A stretch of 36,702 nucleotides of DNA, from NCBI GenBank assembly GCA_021770615.1, contig JAETQR010000035.1, positions 1 to 36,702 on the forward strand, read 5' to 3'. A program made the position numbers and the translations under genes. The stretch comes from Lachnospiraceae bacterium. GTDB taxonomy: Bacteria > Bacillota_A > Clostridia > Lachnospirales > Lachnospiraceae. Below the pieces are notes generated by a model that was not told where the DNA came from, searched no databases, and was given only the letters and a program-made list of their open reading frames with translations. Numbering within the stretch: the stretch's first letter is position 1; every line of letters starts with the position of its first letter. This document shows, one piece after another, positions 23,504-32,653 of this stretch.

Positions 23504-23665
23504 CTAAAATACCACCACCAGAAGCATTTTAAATTTTTCCTCCCCAAAGACAGCGTGGGGATGTCCTGCAGGCATCACAATGGACTGGCCCTCATGCAGA
23601 AGATTCTCCACGCCGTCTATCATAATCTTTCCAACGCCATCAAGGCAGGTTACAAAAGAGCATCT
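23504..23665 (-). pseudogene. Cupin-domain C-terminal remnant
   Basis: Directly after the HAD stop codon the same strand encodes 53 residues of a cupin barrel: CLDGVGKIMIDGVENLLHEG, QSIVMPAGHPHAVFGEEKFK, MLLVVVF, then a TAG stop. PAGHPHA is the second cupin motif. The N-terminal half and any start codon are missing; the coding begins abruptly next to the HAD stop, which suggests a deletion that fused the two ends. Confidence 0.65.
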
Positions 23666-24487
23666 TCACGAGTTTTTCTCCTTATAATTGTTTTTCAGCC
23701 ATCTCGCAACACCGTCTTCTTCATTACTCCCGATCACCCCTGTGGCACGTTTTTTCAGCTCACAGACCGAATTGCTGACAGCATAACACTCATCCGCCAC
23801 CTCAAACATGTCAATATCGTTTTTTCCATCCCCGAATACGACCAGCCTGTCACATTGCAATCGTTCTTTCAGCTGCAATACCGCATTGGATTTGGACGCT
23901 TCCCGGGGCATGATCTCCAACCACTGCTCTTTTGTATACAGATCCTGCTCATAAACACAATGATACTGATCCTTATACATTTCATACAGTGGTTCTAATT
24001 TTTCCGGTTCATCGATACAGGTCATATAAAAACAGTCACCCTGTATGAGTCCGGCAGCCGCCACGACCGGATTCGTTCTCACATCACCTTTTCGGCTTTC
24101 AAGAAAAGCACACATACCTCTCGTACACTTATCTTCAACAAAAGAAAATTTTTCCCTGCCATCAATTATCGAATACACGATAGGATACACTTCATTACGA
24201 AACAGTTCTGTCAGGATGTCTTTCTCCGCCCCATGAAAATAATTGGCGATCATTATTTCCTCTGTTATATTATTTAAAACAAATGCCCCGTTATATACGA
24301 TCAAAGGAATGTTCACATCAATGCCCTCTGTCACCTTTTTCGCCGTTATGACCGATCTGGCTGTCGCATACGAAAAAATCATTCCCTTTTCTGTCAGTTC
24401 ATTGATCACTGCACTTGTGTATTCAGAGATGACCTGATCGCCCGTAAGCAATGTACCATCCAAATCTGATACATATAATGTTTTCAT
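23666..24487 (-). CDS. Cof-type HAD-IIB family phosphatase
   Basis: A 273-residue haloacid-dehalogenase hydrolase with motif I VSDLDGTLLTGDQ (nucleophile Asp8, acid/base Asp10), motif II ATARS, a IIB cap domain in the middle, motif III Lys in ASKSNAVLQL and motif IV VFGDGKNDIDMFEVA. Such enzymes remove phosphate from sugar phosphates, FMN or pyridoxal phosphate; the substrate cannot be told. ATG at 24487 has AAAGGAG. Its 3' end is convergent with the gene ending at 23495, with the cupin remnant between. Confidence 0.9.
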   Translation of the reverse strand: MKTLYVSDLDGTLLTGDQVISEYTSAVINELTEKGMIFSYATARSVITAKKVTEGIDVNIPLIVYNGAFVLNNITEEIMIANYFHGAEKDILTELFRNEVYPIVYSIIDGREKFSFVEDKCTRGMCAFLESRKGDVRTNPVVAAAGLIQGDCFYMTCIDEPEKLEPLYEMYKDQYHCVYEQDLYTKEQWLEIMPREASKSNAVLQLKERLQCDRLVVFGDGKNDIDMFEVADECYAVSNSVCELKKRATGVIGSNEEDGVARWLKNNYKEKNS

Positions 24488-24612
24488 CCGGCAGCTCCTT
24501 TCTTATCAGTCAGCAACACTCCATAAAGCAATTCTGTTAAAAATATCCATTCGTTTTTATTTTACAACATCTTACCCCTGACTGTAAAGATATACTGTCT
24601 TAGTATCCATAA

Positions 24613-25458
24613 CTATTTTTTTACTACAGGTATCCATACTTCATATTTCGCATTTTGCGGGTCTGGATTTAGGTAAACCTCGACATCGGGAGCATTACCA
24701 TATTCGTATCCCGATGTTGGCAGCCATTCTGTTACGATACGTCGTTCTAATTCTTGAATAGACTCATTAGTACCCTCTCCAGAAAATATTGCCCATGTGG
24801 CCGCTGGTACAATGTATTCTTCAAGGTCATTCTTTGCTTGTGAAGTTGATACCGCAATATAATACTTCCACGGTTCCGTATCATTACAGGTGCTGATGCC
24901 AAGCACTCCCATAGGCGGCGTATTCATCATACCGATTAATCTCTGCAATGTTCCGTTCATAGAGATTTCCTGCCACTTTGGAGGTATGACTGTAAAATTT
25001 TTTTCAATATCCTTATGAAGCGGTACAGATACGCCTACAATACGGAATGCATCTTTTGTTTCAATTCGATAATTCATTTCTTCCACTCCTTTAACTGTCA
25101 TTTTAAATAAGATAGGTGGGAAGGATTTTACGGATACACCCCCATTTTTAACAGCAGATGGGGCGATTCCGTGAACAGACTGAAATGCTCTATTAAATGC
25201 AGTAGGGGAATTATATCCATATTTTCCTGCCACATCAATGATTTTCATGCTTTTACCCTGTAAGTCTACAGCGGCAAGTGACATTTTTCTCCTACGGATA
25301 TATTCAGATAAAGAAATCCCTGCCATATAGGTAAACATTCTCTGAAAATGATAAGAAGAACAACAGGCAATCCGCCCAAGCTGTTCATAATCCATTTCAT
25401 CTGTCAAATGTTCCTCAATATAACCAATTGCATCATTTAATCTTTCAATCCATTCCAT
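24613..25458 (-). CDS. AraC-family regulator with GyrI-like effector-binding domain
   Basis: The 281-residue protein has an N-terminal AraC/XylS double helix-turn-helix (residues 1-105: LGRIACCSSYHFQRMFTYMAG, IIDVAGKYGYNSPTAFNRAF) and a C-terminal GyrI-like/SOUL-fold domain (about 128-281: FRIVGVSVPLHKDIEKNF, ending YEVWIPVVKK). Regulators of this layout (Rob/BmrR-like logic) respond to small hydrophobic or cationic molecules. ATG at 25458 has AAGGAGG. It lies 80 bp from the flavin reductase gene, which is read in the same direction, so it may control that gene or itself. Confidence 0.88.
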   Translation of the reverse strand: MEWIERLNDAIGYIEEHLTDEMDYEQLGRIACCSSYHFQRMFTYMAGISLSEYIRRRKMSLAAVDLQGKSMKIIDVAGKYGYNSPTAFNRAFQSVHGIAPSAVKNGGVSVKSFPPILFKMTVKGVEEMNYRIETKDAFRIVGVSVPLHKDIEKNFTVIPPKWQEISMNGTLQRLIGMMNTPPMGVLGISTCNDTEPWKYYIAVSTSQAKNDLEEYIVPAATWAIFSGEGTNESIQELERRIVTEWLPTSGYEYGNAPDVEVYLNPDPQNAKYEVWIPVVKK

Positions 25459-25538
25459 AACAAAAATCCTCCTTCCAGCTTTTAGTATATATTACGATTC
25501 CGTTTTTTTCCTCTCAATCTCTGCACAAAAAAGAGAGA

Positions 25539-26267
25539 TTACATTTTCTGTGTTCTCCACGGTCTGTTTTTCCCAAGCCACCCCTGTTCTGCCCAATACT
25601 TTCCGTCAAGGTATTCAGGGGCTGACTTATGTATAGATTTCTGCATCATACGGCAGACGAAGAACCTGAATTTCGTAATCAAATTTGTGTGTGCAGGTTT
25701 CGTATAATCTATATGGGCAAATTTACAGGATAGTTTTTGAACCTTTCCCGTAAGCTCGCCTTGTTTCTTTTGGGGAAGGTTTTCCCAAACAATATCGCTC
25801 ATTAAAGCACCAGTAAATATCCCAATTTTAGAAATTCCCCACCAAGATAAACTATGCTTAATATCTTTCGCCGCAGATTTTGCTCCGCTGCCTAAACATT
25901 GCGTTATGATGACTGCACGCTTTCCAAACATTTCAGAAGCAGGGCGGTGCGGCATCCAATGGTAAGCGAAATGGTCAAGAAATGCTTTCATTGCTCCCGT
26001 AGCGTGAAACACATAGGCAGGGGATGTCATTACAATCAAGTCTGCTTCCAAAAGTGATTTATCAATTCTCCCAATATATTTTGCGTCCTTGCAAATGCTT
26101 TCACCCTTTAATGTACAACTCAGGCAACCCGTGCAGAAACTTGGACAATCCTTTGGAAGATAATATTCTGTAATATTCGCTTTATCCCTAAATTCTGCTA
26201 AAAACATCTCTTTTAAACGGTAGGTAACGCCGTGCTTTTCTGTTCCGTTTATCACTGTAATATTCAC
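25539..26267 (-). CDS. Flavodoxin-fold NAD(P)H-dependent FMN reductase / iron-sulfur flavoprotein-like
   Basis: A 242-residue flavodoxin-like protein: phosphate loop INGTEKHGVTYRL at the N-terminus, a cysteine-rich stretch (CPSFCTGCLSC..SIC, residues about 41-59) as in iron-sulfur flavoproteins, ADLIVMTSPAYVFHATGAMK for flavin contact, and a long C-terminal extension (about 200-242). It probably reduces quinones or other electrophiles. The GTG start at 26267 follows GGAGG by 8 bases and is 4 bp after the stop of the TetR remnant, so the two were an operon. Confidence 0.8.
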   Translation of the reverse strand: MNITVINGTEKHGVTYRLKEMFLAEFRDKANITEYYLPKDCPSFCTGCLSCTLKGESICKDAKYIGRIDKSLLEADLIVMTSPAYVFHATGAMKAFLDHFAYHWMPHRPASEMFGKRAVIITQCLGSGAKSAAKDIKHSLSWWGISKIGIFTGALMSDIVWENLPQKKQGELTGKVQKLSCKFAHIDYTKPAHTNLITKFRFFVCRMMQKSIHKSAPEYLDGKYWAEQGWLGKNRPWRTQKM

Positions 26268-26270
26268 TCT

Positions 26271-26669
26271 TTATACCTCCAAAATATCGTGTAAAACCTG
26301 CGTATGAAATTTCTTGCGGTTTTCTTTCTGTCTAAGGTCAATCCCCAATGTTTGCGATATGATTTCGTATCGCAGGAACATTTGCTGCATAACGGTAATC
26401 AAATACAGCGTTTTTCGCTTTATCGCCGCTTCGTTAAGGTCAGGACGGCAGGCTGCAACAAGCGGAAAATATGCTGCATAAGTTCTGTCGGTATTGTCAT
26501 TTTCTTTCGGATATTGCATATCAGTAAAAACGGAAATCTTGGAAATGGCATAATGTTCAAACAGAAAATCAAGTGTCATATTGCCGAGATACTCTAACTT
26601 CTCAAAAGGAGTAAAACCGTCTGTTTTCTCTCGTATAATCTGAAAATGCTCAACTGTTGCGTTTATCAT
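26271..26669 (-). pseudogene. TetR-family regulator lacking its DNA-binding domain
   Basis: The 132-residue frame matches only the C-terminal ligand-binding part of TetR/AcrR regulators (INATVEHFQIIREKTDGF onward: FEKLEYLGNMTLDFLF, ITVMQQMFLRYEII). A few further codons (LIEQCIER) can be read upstream before a TAA at about 26700, but no helix-turn-helix is encoded there in any frame. The protein cannot bind DNA in the usual way; it is most likely a truncated remnant, whose breakpoint lies close to the tnpV remnant. It was probably the regulator of the flavin reductase. Confidence 0.6.
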
Positions 26670-26740
26670 ACGCTCAATACATTGCTCGATGAGTTATGCG
26701 TTTCAGTGTCAAAATGCCCTGTTTAAGCGGCTAAGAGAAC

Positions 26741-26776
26741 AAAAAAATGGCGGGTAAGGATTTCTCCCTACCCACC
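26741..26776 (-). terminator. Rho-independent terminator downstream of the tnpV remnant
   Basis: Minus strand GGTGGGTAGGG (26766-26776), 6-base loop, CCTTACCCGCC (26749-26759), then A plus seven T (26741-26747). Confidence 0.75.
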
Positions 26777-26807
26777 ACAATTTTATAGTTGCATGCATTA
26801 CATTCCT

Positions 26808-27012
26808 TTAAGCATAGATGATTTCTTTATTGATAATCTCCCTCGCACGATCTCTTATATTATTTATTATTCATTCGTCCTGTCCATTCTAAAGTGTTTT
26901 CCGCCTTTAATTTAATGTATGTACCTCTACGATACTATTTCAAATCCGGGATAAGATACCCATTTTCTTCGTCATATGTGCCGCTGAACTGTTCAAATAA
27001 TGATTTTGCCAT
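26808..27012 (-). pseudogene. TnpV remnant (transposon-encoded protein)
   Basis: The ATG at 27012 has a GGAGG site and begins MAKSLFEQFSGTYDEENGYL then IPDLK, the N-terminus of TnpV, a small protein of Tn4451/Tn4555-type mobile elements of Clostridia. After a premature TAG the C-terminal half follows out of frame (LKAENTLEWTGRMNN, and NIRDRAREIINKEIIYA in a third frame up to the stop at 26808). The middle half of the gene is deleted. It marks a past insertion of a mobile element here. Confidence 0.75.
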
Positions 27013-27087
27013 TTTGTAATTCCTCCATGTGATTTGAATTTTTCCTACAATTTAATCATTCTGGCTGATTACAAGGTAAAGACAAGA

Positions 27088-27852
27088 TCACAGCACATAC
27101 CACGTCAAAAAAATCTTATGCCTTACCGTGAACTCCTCCGGATATTTTTCTTCCAGCATCCTCCTGTGTTTATGGTCAAATTGTTCGATTTCCTCTTTAT
27201 TCATTGAAGCCATCACTCCACGGCTCGCCATCATCCTTCCATGCCATGTTTCCCTTGTGAACGGAAGCTCTACAATCATAGTATCCATCTGTGGATTGTC
27301 AAAATAATGTGTTTTCAAATCCTTGATCGATGCAGATGCCCCATTCCATGAGCCATTGATACTCTTGACCAGTCCATTGGAATCCGCAGTAATTGCTTCT
27401 TCTCTCATATAACTCATATACACCTTCAAAAAAATACCACCTGGCTTAAGCCAGGATTGTATCTTCGGCACGATGATCTCCGGCTCAAAATACCAAAAAC
27501 ACTGACATGCTGTAATACAATCAAATGAATCATCCGGTAATACCAAATCCTCTGCAGAAACCACATGATATTGAATATTATTAAATTCAGCTGATAATCG
27601 GATCGCCTCGTCGATCTGGCTCTGTGAAATATCCGTTGCCACAATATCCGCACCAAATTTCGCCATGCCACGCGGAACTACTCCTGTTCCCGTTCCCAGA
27701 TCCAGCCAGTTACTATCTTTAACGCCAACTCCGATCTCATGTAACCTCTGAAAAAGTTCCTCCGGATATATATCGCGGTATTTTGCATATTTTTCCGAAG
27801 CTTTTCCAAAATCAAACTGCTTTCCGTTATCTACCAGAAATTTTTCGTTCAC
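27088..27852 (-). CDS. Class I SAM-dependent methyltransferase (Methyltransf_11 type)
   Basis: The 254-residue product has motif I WLDLGTGTGVVPRGMAKFGA, acidic motif II ADIVATDIS, motif post-II YHVVSAEDLVLPDDSFDCIT and LKPGGIFLKVYMS, all typical of small-molecule methyltransferases of the UbiE/Methyltransf_11 group. I start at the GTG at 27852 (MNEKFLVDNGKQFDFGKASE), where GAGGTGG gives a well-placed ribosome binding site; a longer frame to 27888 has none. Substrate unknown. The ferredoxin gene at 27904-28089 is read just before it in the same direction. Confidence 0.8.
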   Translation of the reverse strand: MNEKFLVDNGKQFDFGKASEKYAKYRDIYPEELFQRLHEIGVGVKDSNWLDLGTGTGVVPRGMAKFGADIVATDISQSQIDEAIRLSAEFNNIQYHVVSAEDLVLPDDSFDCITACQCFWYFEPEIIVPKIQSWLKPGGIFLKVYMSYMREEAITADSNGLVKSINGSWNGASASIKDLKTHYFDNPQMDTMIVELPFTRETWHGRMMASRGVMASMNKEEIEQFDHKHRRMLEEKYPEEFTVRHKIFLTWYVL

Positions 27853-27903
27853 ATCAACCCACCTCAACCTTTCACAATCTCTGCCCACACCATTTTATGT
27901 ATT

Positions 27904-28089
27904 TTACAATACTAATGCTTTTTTAGGACAAAAATTTGAACATTTGCCACAGCTTATACACTTGCCATAGTCTATTTGGGGCGCTTCAAAATCTTTTTGG
28001 CTTAACGCTCCAACCGGGCAGACTTTTACAGCAGGACATTTGTGATTTTGAGGACAATTATCTATTACTATTTCTAATTTTTTCTCCAC
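27904..28089 (-). CDS. Small 4Fe-4S ferredoxin-type protein
   Basis: A 61-residue protein with two cysteine groups: CPQNHKCPAVKVCPVGAL and CISCGKCSNFCPKKAL. The second is a perfect CX2CX2CX3CP cluster motif; the first has wider spacing (C..C..C plus P), so one or two 4Fe-4S clusters are possible. It would carry electrons in the cytoplasm. Start is GTG at 28089 with AAAGGAG eight bases before it. A strand of small ferredoxins like this is common in anaerobes; no partner enzyme is obvious. Confidence 0.85.
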   Translation of the reverse strand: MEKKLEIVIDNCPQNHKCPAVKVCPVGALSQKDFEAPQIDYGKCISCGKCSNFCPKKALVL

Positions 28090-28269
28090 AATTTTATCTC
28101 CTTTCCAAAATCTCGCATATCTTCCATAAAAACAATCTCATTATATCACATCCGTCTTTTATCGGCAAATAATATATGACGCTGTTTATCTACCTTATTA
28201 TCATCCCCCGTTTCGATAAGACACCTGTCCCGTCATATCTTTCCAAATGTGGCAACTCCTTCTTGTGTT

Positions 28270-29481
28270 CTATATCATATTTAACAATTTTTCCTGTTCT
28301 TTCGCAAATTCTTCATCAGATAACAGCCCCGCATCTTTCATCATTTTCAATTTTTCAACTTTTAGTTTAAAGTCCTCCATTTCATTCATTTCTTGCGATT
28401 CTTTATGTTCAATTGACAAAACATCTGGTCTTATATCAGCTTTCAGCAGTCCTCCATTTTCGATAATATCAGTTGATTGATGAACAACCGTTTTCTTCTC
28501 TAATTCATCCACTATACCATATTTCTTTTCTGGAAGGTACGTCTGCAAAAAATTGTAAATATCCTGTGGCAATTCGATGTCTATATATTGTTTTTTCATT
28601 TCAGAATAAAAATTTAGTATAACACTTCTATCATCTATCTTTTCAATATCTGAGTCAATAGAAAATGATGTACTCACAGGCCTTTGCTCAGCTGGCTTAT
28701 ATGTAAGTGCTGCACCCAAGGCCATTCCCATAAAGCCAAACAATAAGCCTCCACCTACTGTGGCTAATTTAGAGAATTTACCGCCTGTCATGCTTCCACC
28801 AAAACTAGAGTAGTTGCCATGTATATCTGTTACATAAGAAACATTTCCAGCTTTCTCATAGTAATGTATATTTTCATATGTTATGACACCATTATTTTCT
28901 TCATGCGCATATCCATCTATCTTTAAAAAATTTAACGATTTTTTTTCATCAATGTAAATCAAAGCAACCTTATTTTTGTCCGAAAACAACTGATATATTG
29001 GTGTAGATTCTTTTATATGAAAGGAATAACACTTTTGGTAAAACTGCAATGCTTCTTGTTCCTTCTGCTCGGCCAATCTACGCTGTTCTTCCTCCCTTTC
29101 AGTTTTTATCTGTTGTTGCTTTTGTTTCTTTTCAATAAATGCACTTCTTGTCTCTTCAATAATATTTAACCATTTTTTTGAATTTTCTATTCCCGGTAAT
29201 GCGAGTATATGTTTTTTGTCATCTACCATAAATTCAGGATTATATTCAATAAACAGAATGGATTCTTTTCCAATTTCGCCAATATAAATTTTTGTAATAT
29301 CATTACATGATATCTCAAACGAATATGTATTATTGCTTAGTTTATTATCATAAAACGAAAATCCATCACCTTCAATCAGAGAAGGGTATATTCGCAGTCT
29401 TATCGTAGTCTTTTTACCAAAAACACCATTTTTATATTCTCCATAATAAAAATCAATACACTTTTCCATTTTTTTATTCAT
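28270..29481 (-). CDS. SHOCT-domain protein with PH-like N-terminus, coiled coil and Gly-zipper segment
   Basis: The 403-residue protein has a beta-rich N-terminal part (1-110) that looks like a PH-like/bPH fold, a charged coiled coil (about 112-145, KKQKQQQIKTEREEEQRRLA), a middle part with a glycine-rich hydrophobic stretch (GGGLLFGFMGMALGAALT, about 239-256) and a C-terminal SHOCT motif (LKMMKDAGLLSDEEFAKEQE). SHOCT helices usually mediate oligomerisation next to membrane-active domains. Function unknown. The ATG at 29481 has GAGAGGG. It lies at the left edge of the A+T-rich Rhs debris block. Confidence 0.75.
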   Translation of the reverse strand: MNKKMEKCIDFYYGEYKNGVFGKKTTIRLRIYPSLIEGDGFSFYDNKLSNNTYSFEISCNDITKIYIGEIGKESILFIEYNPEFMVDDKKHILALPGIENSKKWLNIIEETRSAFIEKKQKQQQIKTEREEEQRRLAEQKEQEALQFYQKCYSFHIKESTPIYQLFSDKNKVALIYIDEKKSLNFLKIDGYAHEENNGVITYENIHYYEKAGNVSYVTDIHGNYSSFGGSMTGGKFSKLATVGGGLLFGFMGMALGAALTYKPAEQRPVSTSFSIDSDIEKIDDRSVILNFYSEMKKQYIDIELPQDIYNFLQTYLPEKKYGIVDELEKKTVVHQSTDIIENGGLLKADIRPDVLSIEHKESQEMNEMEDFKLKVEKLKMMKDAGLLSDEEFAKEQEKLLNMI

Positions 29482-29880
29482 AATTGTACCCTCTCAAAAA
29501 ATCAGCTTGTAACATCAATTCTTTATTGTATACCATACTATATCTTCCATACAATTAATCCTCGCTGTTTATGAATTTGATTATATCACTTCTACTCTCC
29601 ATTTACCACTATAAAAATGACAGTGCAAATTTACCGTAGGATTTAACTGTCAACTTAAAAGCTCTAAAAGATTTCCCCGTTTTCACCTTATCACTCCTAT
29701 CTCCGTATATACTATCAGAGACTTTGAATCATTTGAGAGGTTCTCTTGATGTTTGCAATATCTCCTACTGACACCTATTGATTGCTCAAATATAAATCAC
29801 CACATGCAATCAACTAAACCAACAATATCAATATTCTGTATATCAATATTAATAAGTAATTTGTGCTATTATATTTTTGC
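29482..29880. other. 399-bp gap without a clear gene
   Basis: A possible minus-strand promoter for the SHOCT gene is visible near 29520-29550 (TTGTAT and TATACA/TACAAT boxes). A 39-codon open stretch (29612-29728, ending ALSFL) is weakly coding-like but has no start codon or ribosome binding site; it may be a decayed fragment. Otherwise nothing is supported. Confidence 0.4.
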
Positions 29881-30771
29881 TCATTTACCGTTACCATGAA
29901 TGTCCTTTTCTTTTTCAAAGTCATCTTTTTCTTGTAAATAATCAAGAATCGCTTTAACATCTTGATTATGAGGAGTTCTCCTGTTATTTAATACTTTAAA
30001 TAAACTATCACTCTCTTCAAATCCTAAGTTATCATTTTGAATATACACCCGGGCTTGTTTTGCATCCGCTCCATCACTTAAAATCAGAATCAAATCTTTT
30101 AATCCATCTTTATTAATATCATCAAATAAATACTCATAAACAAATGTATCATATGAAAAGTATTTAGGTGGTGCAAAATCATAGAGTATATTTCCAGCTT
30201 TATCTGTCAAATAAACAAATAAAACTCTTCTCCCCATATTTTCACATCTTACTCTCGAAACCAATTTTACATTCCCCCATTTTTCCAATATTACTTCATT
30301 TTCTGAATCGTAAAAAACAGCTCTCCCATCCTCTTGATCATATACAGAATAGGGTCTATAGTAATTTACAGAATTCTGTTTAGAATCCATTGCAACTTTT
30401 ATCCTTAATTCATCCATAAATTGTACTTTTATAACTTCATCTATTTTTTCATCTTTCCACAACAAATTACAAGTAGCTTCATTGTCCTTTATAATTCCAG
30501 TAAACTTTCCATATTTTTCTTTTTCATTTCCAGAGTAAATAAAAATATCGGGATTTATTATATCATTTATATTAAAATATCCTTCAATACTATTTTCTCT
30601 CCTTTTAGTTATTATGAATGAATAATAATCATATTCTTTCTCCGAACGCCAATTTTGATCAATCCATACCTTATTTAGATAATTATCCCATTCCATTTCA
30701 TTTGCTTTTTCTTTACTACATGACACTAAAAGCATAAAACATAAAATAACAATAACTACTTTATTCTTCAT
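29881..30771 (-). CDS. Lipoprotein with FG-GAP-like motif, possible immunity gene of the adjacent Rhs tip
   Basis: The 296-residue product (start ATG 30771, MKNKVVIVILCFMLLVSC) has a lipoprotein signal with Cys18 in LLVSCSKEK. The mature protein is rich in beta strands and aromatic residues and contains DINKDGLKDLILIL, an FG-GAP/EF-hand-like calcium loop. The start lies inside the last codons of the Rhs C-terminal tip (stop at 30761), an overlap typical of toxin-immunity pairs. A role as immunity protein is inferred from position only. An ATG three codons upstream (30780) is an alternative. Confidence 0.65.
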   Translation of the reverse strand: MKNKVVIVILCFMLLVSCSKEKANEMEWDNYLNKVWIDQNWRSEKEYDYYSFIITKRRENSIEGYFNINDIINPDIFIYSGNEKEKYGKFTGIIKDNEATCNLLWKDEKIDEVIKVQFMDELRIKVAMDSKQNSVNYYRPYSVYDQEDGRAVFYDSENEVILEKWGNVKLVSRVRCENMGRRVLFVYLTDKAGNILYDFAPPKYFSYDTFVYEYLFDDINKDGLKDLILILSDGADAKQARVYIQNDNLGFEESDSLFKVLNNRRTPHNQDVKAILDYLQEKDDFEKEKDIHGNGK

Positions 30772-31096
30772 AACATTCATTTTGTCTAACTATTTTATTC
30801 CTTCCCTTTATTCTAATCATGAATAACCTGTTTTCAGATACACTCCAACTAATACCATCATCTCTTGAAACGATTGCCCAAGCCCCATACAATGTCCCAC
30901 TCTTAGCTCCAACGTAATTTTTTGAGATACAGTGCCCACTCGGATCCCATGCATTCACTCCATCATACCCACAGTACGCATACAAATGCAAACTCTCTGG
31001 TTCATGATCCTCTCCAGTATACGTATCCCTCGTCAGAAACCTCCCCACAGCGGGAACATAACACCTTGCCCTAAGGCAAAGCTCCCCTGCCTCCTT
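30761..31096 (-). pseudogene. Rhs C-terminal core end plus variable tip (copy 1), orphan
   Basis: Reading opens abruptly at about 31096 with GELCLRARCYVPAVGRFLTR, the end of the Rhs-repeat-associated core, goes through HLYAYCGYDGVNAWDPSGH and then changes to a variable tail (KNYVGAKSGTLYGAWAIV...NKIVRQNECYEE). There is no ribosome binding site and no upstream Rhs body, so this is a displaced C-terminal tip as found beside Rhs/polymorphic toxin genes. Its 3' 226 bp are repeated at 34776-34999. Whether the tail is toxic is unknown. Confidence 0.7.
30825..31050. repeat. Direct repeat, copy 1 (second copy 34776-34999)
   Basis: About 225 bp covering the end of the Rhs core and the first part of the variable tail are nearly identical in both copies. 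Both end sharply at ACCTGTTTTCAGATAC on the left; beyond it the flanking sequences differ. The copies are 3.95 kb apart in the same direction. Confidence 0.85.
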
Positions 31097-31186
31097 TTAA
31101 TTTTTTAATGCTTTAACGGCTCTATTTTCAATTTTCTTTCCTATTGTCTTGGCTACGCCAAATGCCTTTCAGGGTTTTTCTTCATA

Positions 31187-32563
31187 TTACCAATAAAAAT
31201 ATTTTGATTTTTTTAACTTTACGCTCTCTAACACTCCAATGATATTTCCTTTTGAATTTAACCAACAATACTCAGGTGCATAATCTCTATTCGGTCCAAT
31301 ATCATATTCCGCCAATTCTTCTATTTTACGTTCATCTTCTTCCATACGTTTTTTTACGACCAGACATCCATCCGAATAATAAAGCTGGCTAACTGATAGA
31401 TCAGTCAGTTTCTCCGGCGCTACATACCCTTTTATTGATACCTTATATATACCCTGAACATCTTTGTTGACAAAGTAGACATTATCATCTCCCACCACAA
31501 AACACTTTACTTGATGTTCCTCACTAATTCTTTTTTCTACTTCCAAATCCTCCGATATCATATATAATCCCTCAGTCTTACCATTTTCCAAATAGAAAAT
31601 TTTATCACCTGACAGTGAAAATTCCTCAACAGAACATCTTGTGATTTTCTCAATATTACCACCATGTAGCGGTATACGATAAAAGGAACCATATGTTGCA
31701 TAAACATCCAGCATATAAATATAATCATGATATATCGTCATTTGAGTAGACGAAAGTCTTCTACACCACTTTTTTTCTTCCTCACCACGAGTATACTGAT
31801 ACAAAATTTCCTGTTTACTACCATCCAAACCACATCGCATAATCTTCGTAGTTCCACCAGCCTCCGACATACAGACTGTATAGTATATCTTTCCATCAAC
31901 AATTTTTTGAAACTCAACCTGTTTCTTTAATAACATCTCGGCATCATCCGGGAAATCAACCTTCCCTTTTCCAATTGAAAAGGCGTTCATCTTTTTTCCC
32001 CGCAGATTATAGCGCGTAATATGATTCTCATCCGTTATGCAATAAAAATAATTGCGGTATAAGACAACACGTTCTATATCAGGAGAATCGATTTCCTTTA
32101 TAAACTGTAGTTGACTAGTGTTAATATTAAGAGCAGCAACCCATACATTTGATCCTTTTTCCATCTGAAGCCATATGCAATTTTTATATTTTACAAATCC
32201 CCATATTTCGCCTTTGGGTTTCTCCATTTCACAGACTTTTATTTTATTATCCCGGTAAAAAACAATCTTCTTTTCTTTCTCTCTAAAATAGTAGTAACTA
32301 CTATCATCACCTTCTACCATTTCCGATGAATACTCCAAACTTCCTTGTAATTCCACCCCAACCGAAGAATCTTTTACCTTTTTTATCAAATACGGTACAC
32401 TCTCCTTGTTAATCGTATCCTCTCTATCCGCCTGCTCCTCTGTTCGGTTTTCTTCTCCTATTGCGCTTCCTGAAACTGTCTGGTCTTCATCCATAATATC
32501 CGTTCCGCAGCATCCGGTTATCAGCAAGATAACCAAAAAGAAACTAAAAAATATTTCCCTCAT
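31187..32563 (-). CDS. DUF5050-like beta-propeller lipoprotein
   Basis: The 458-residue protein starts at the ATG at 32563 (GGAGG site; the longer frame to 32632 has none). It has a lipoprotein signal with Cys19 in LLITGCCGTD. The body is made of repeated strand units such as GKIYYTVCMSEAGGTTKIMR, NYFYCITDENHITRYN, DNVYFVNKDVQGIYKVSIKG, as in DUF5050 / prolow-density-receptor-type propellers. No catalytic motif is visible. It is a diverged paralogue of the gene pair at 33211-34543. It lies between two Rhs fragments, so an immunity or surface-binding role is possible. Confidence 0.7.
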   Translation of the reverse strand: MREIFFSFFLVILLITGCCGTDIMDEDQTVSGSAIGEENRTEEQADREDTINKESVPYLIKKVKDSSVGVELQGSLEYSSEMVEGDDSSYYYFREKEKKIVFYRDNKIKVCEMEKPKGEIWGFVKYKNCIWLQMEKGSNVWVAALNINTSQLQFIKEIDSPDIERVVLYRNYFYCITDENHITRYNLRGKKMNAFSIGKGKVDFPDDAEMLLKKQVEFQKIVDGKIYYTVCMSEAGGTTKIMRCGLDGSKQEILYQYTRGEEEKKWCRRLSSTQMTIYHDYIYMLDVYATYGSFYRIPLHGGNIEKITRCSVEEFSLSGDKIFYLENGKTEGLYMISEDLEVEKRISEEHQVKCFVVGDDNVYFVNKDVQGIYKVSIKGYVAPEKLTDLSVSQLYYSDGCLVVKKRMEEDERKIEELAEYDIGPNRDYAPEYCWLNSKGNIIGVLESVKLKKSKYFYW

Positions 32564-32604
32564 TTTTCCTCCATTCCAAAGCGTTTTACGCTGATGAGAC
32601 GAGC

Positions 32605-32628
32605 AAAATGTCAGATTTCGCTCTGACA
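32605..32628 (-). terminator. Possible terminator upstream of the DUF5050-like gene
   Basis: TGTCAGA (32609-32615) and TCTGACA (32622-32628) form a 7-bp stem with a 6-base loop; on the minus strand four T follow. Weak but isolated between 32654 and 32563. Confidence 0.4.
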
Positions 32629-32653
32629 TCAAGCAATTTATTCAACCTTCCCC

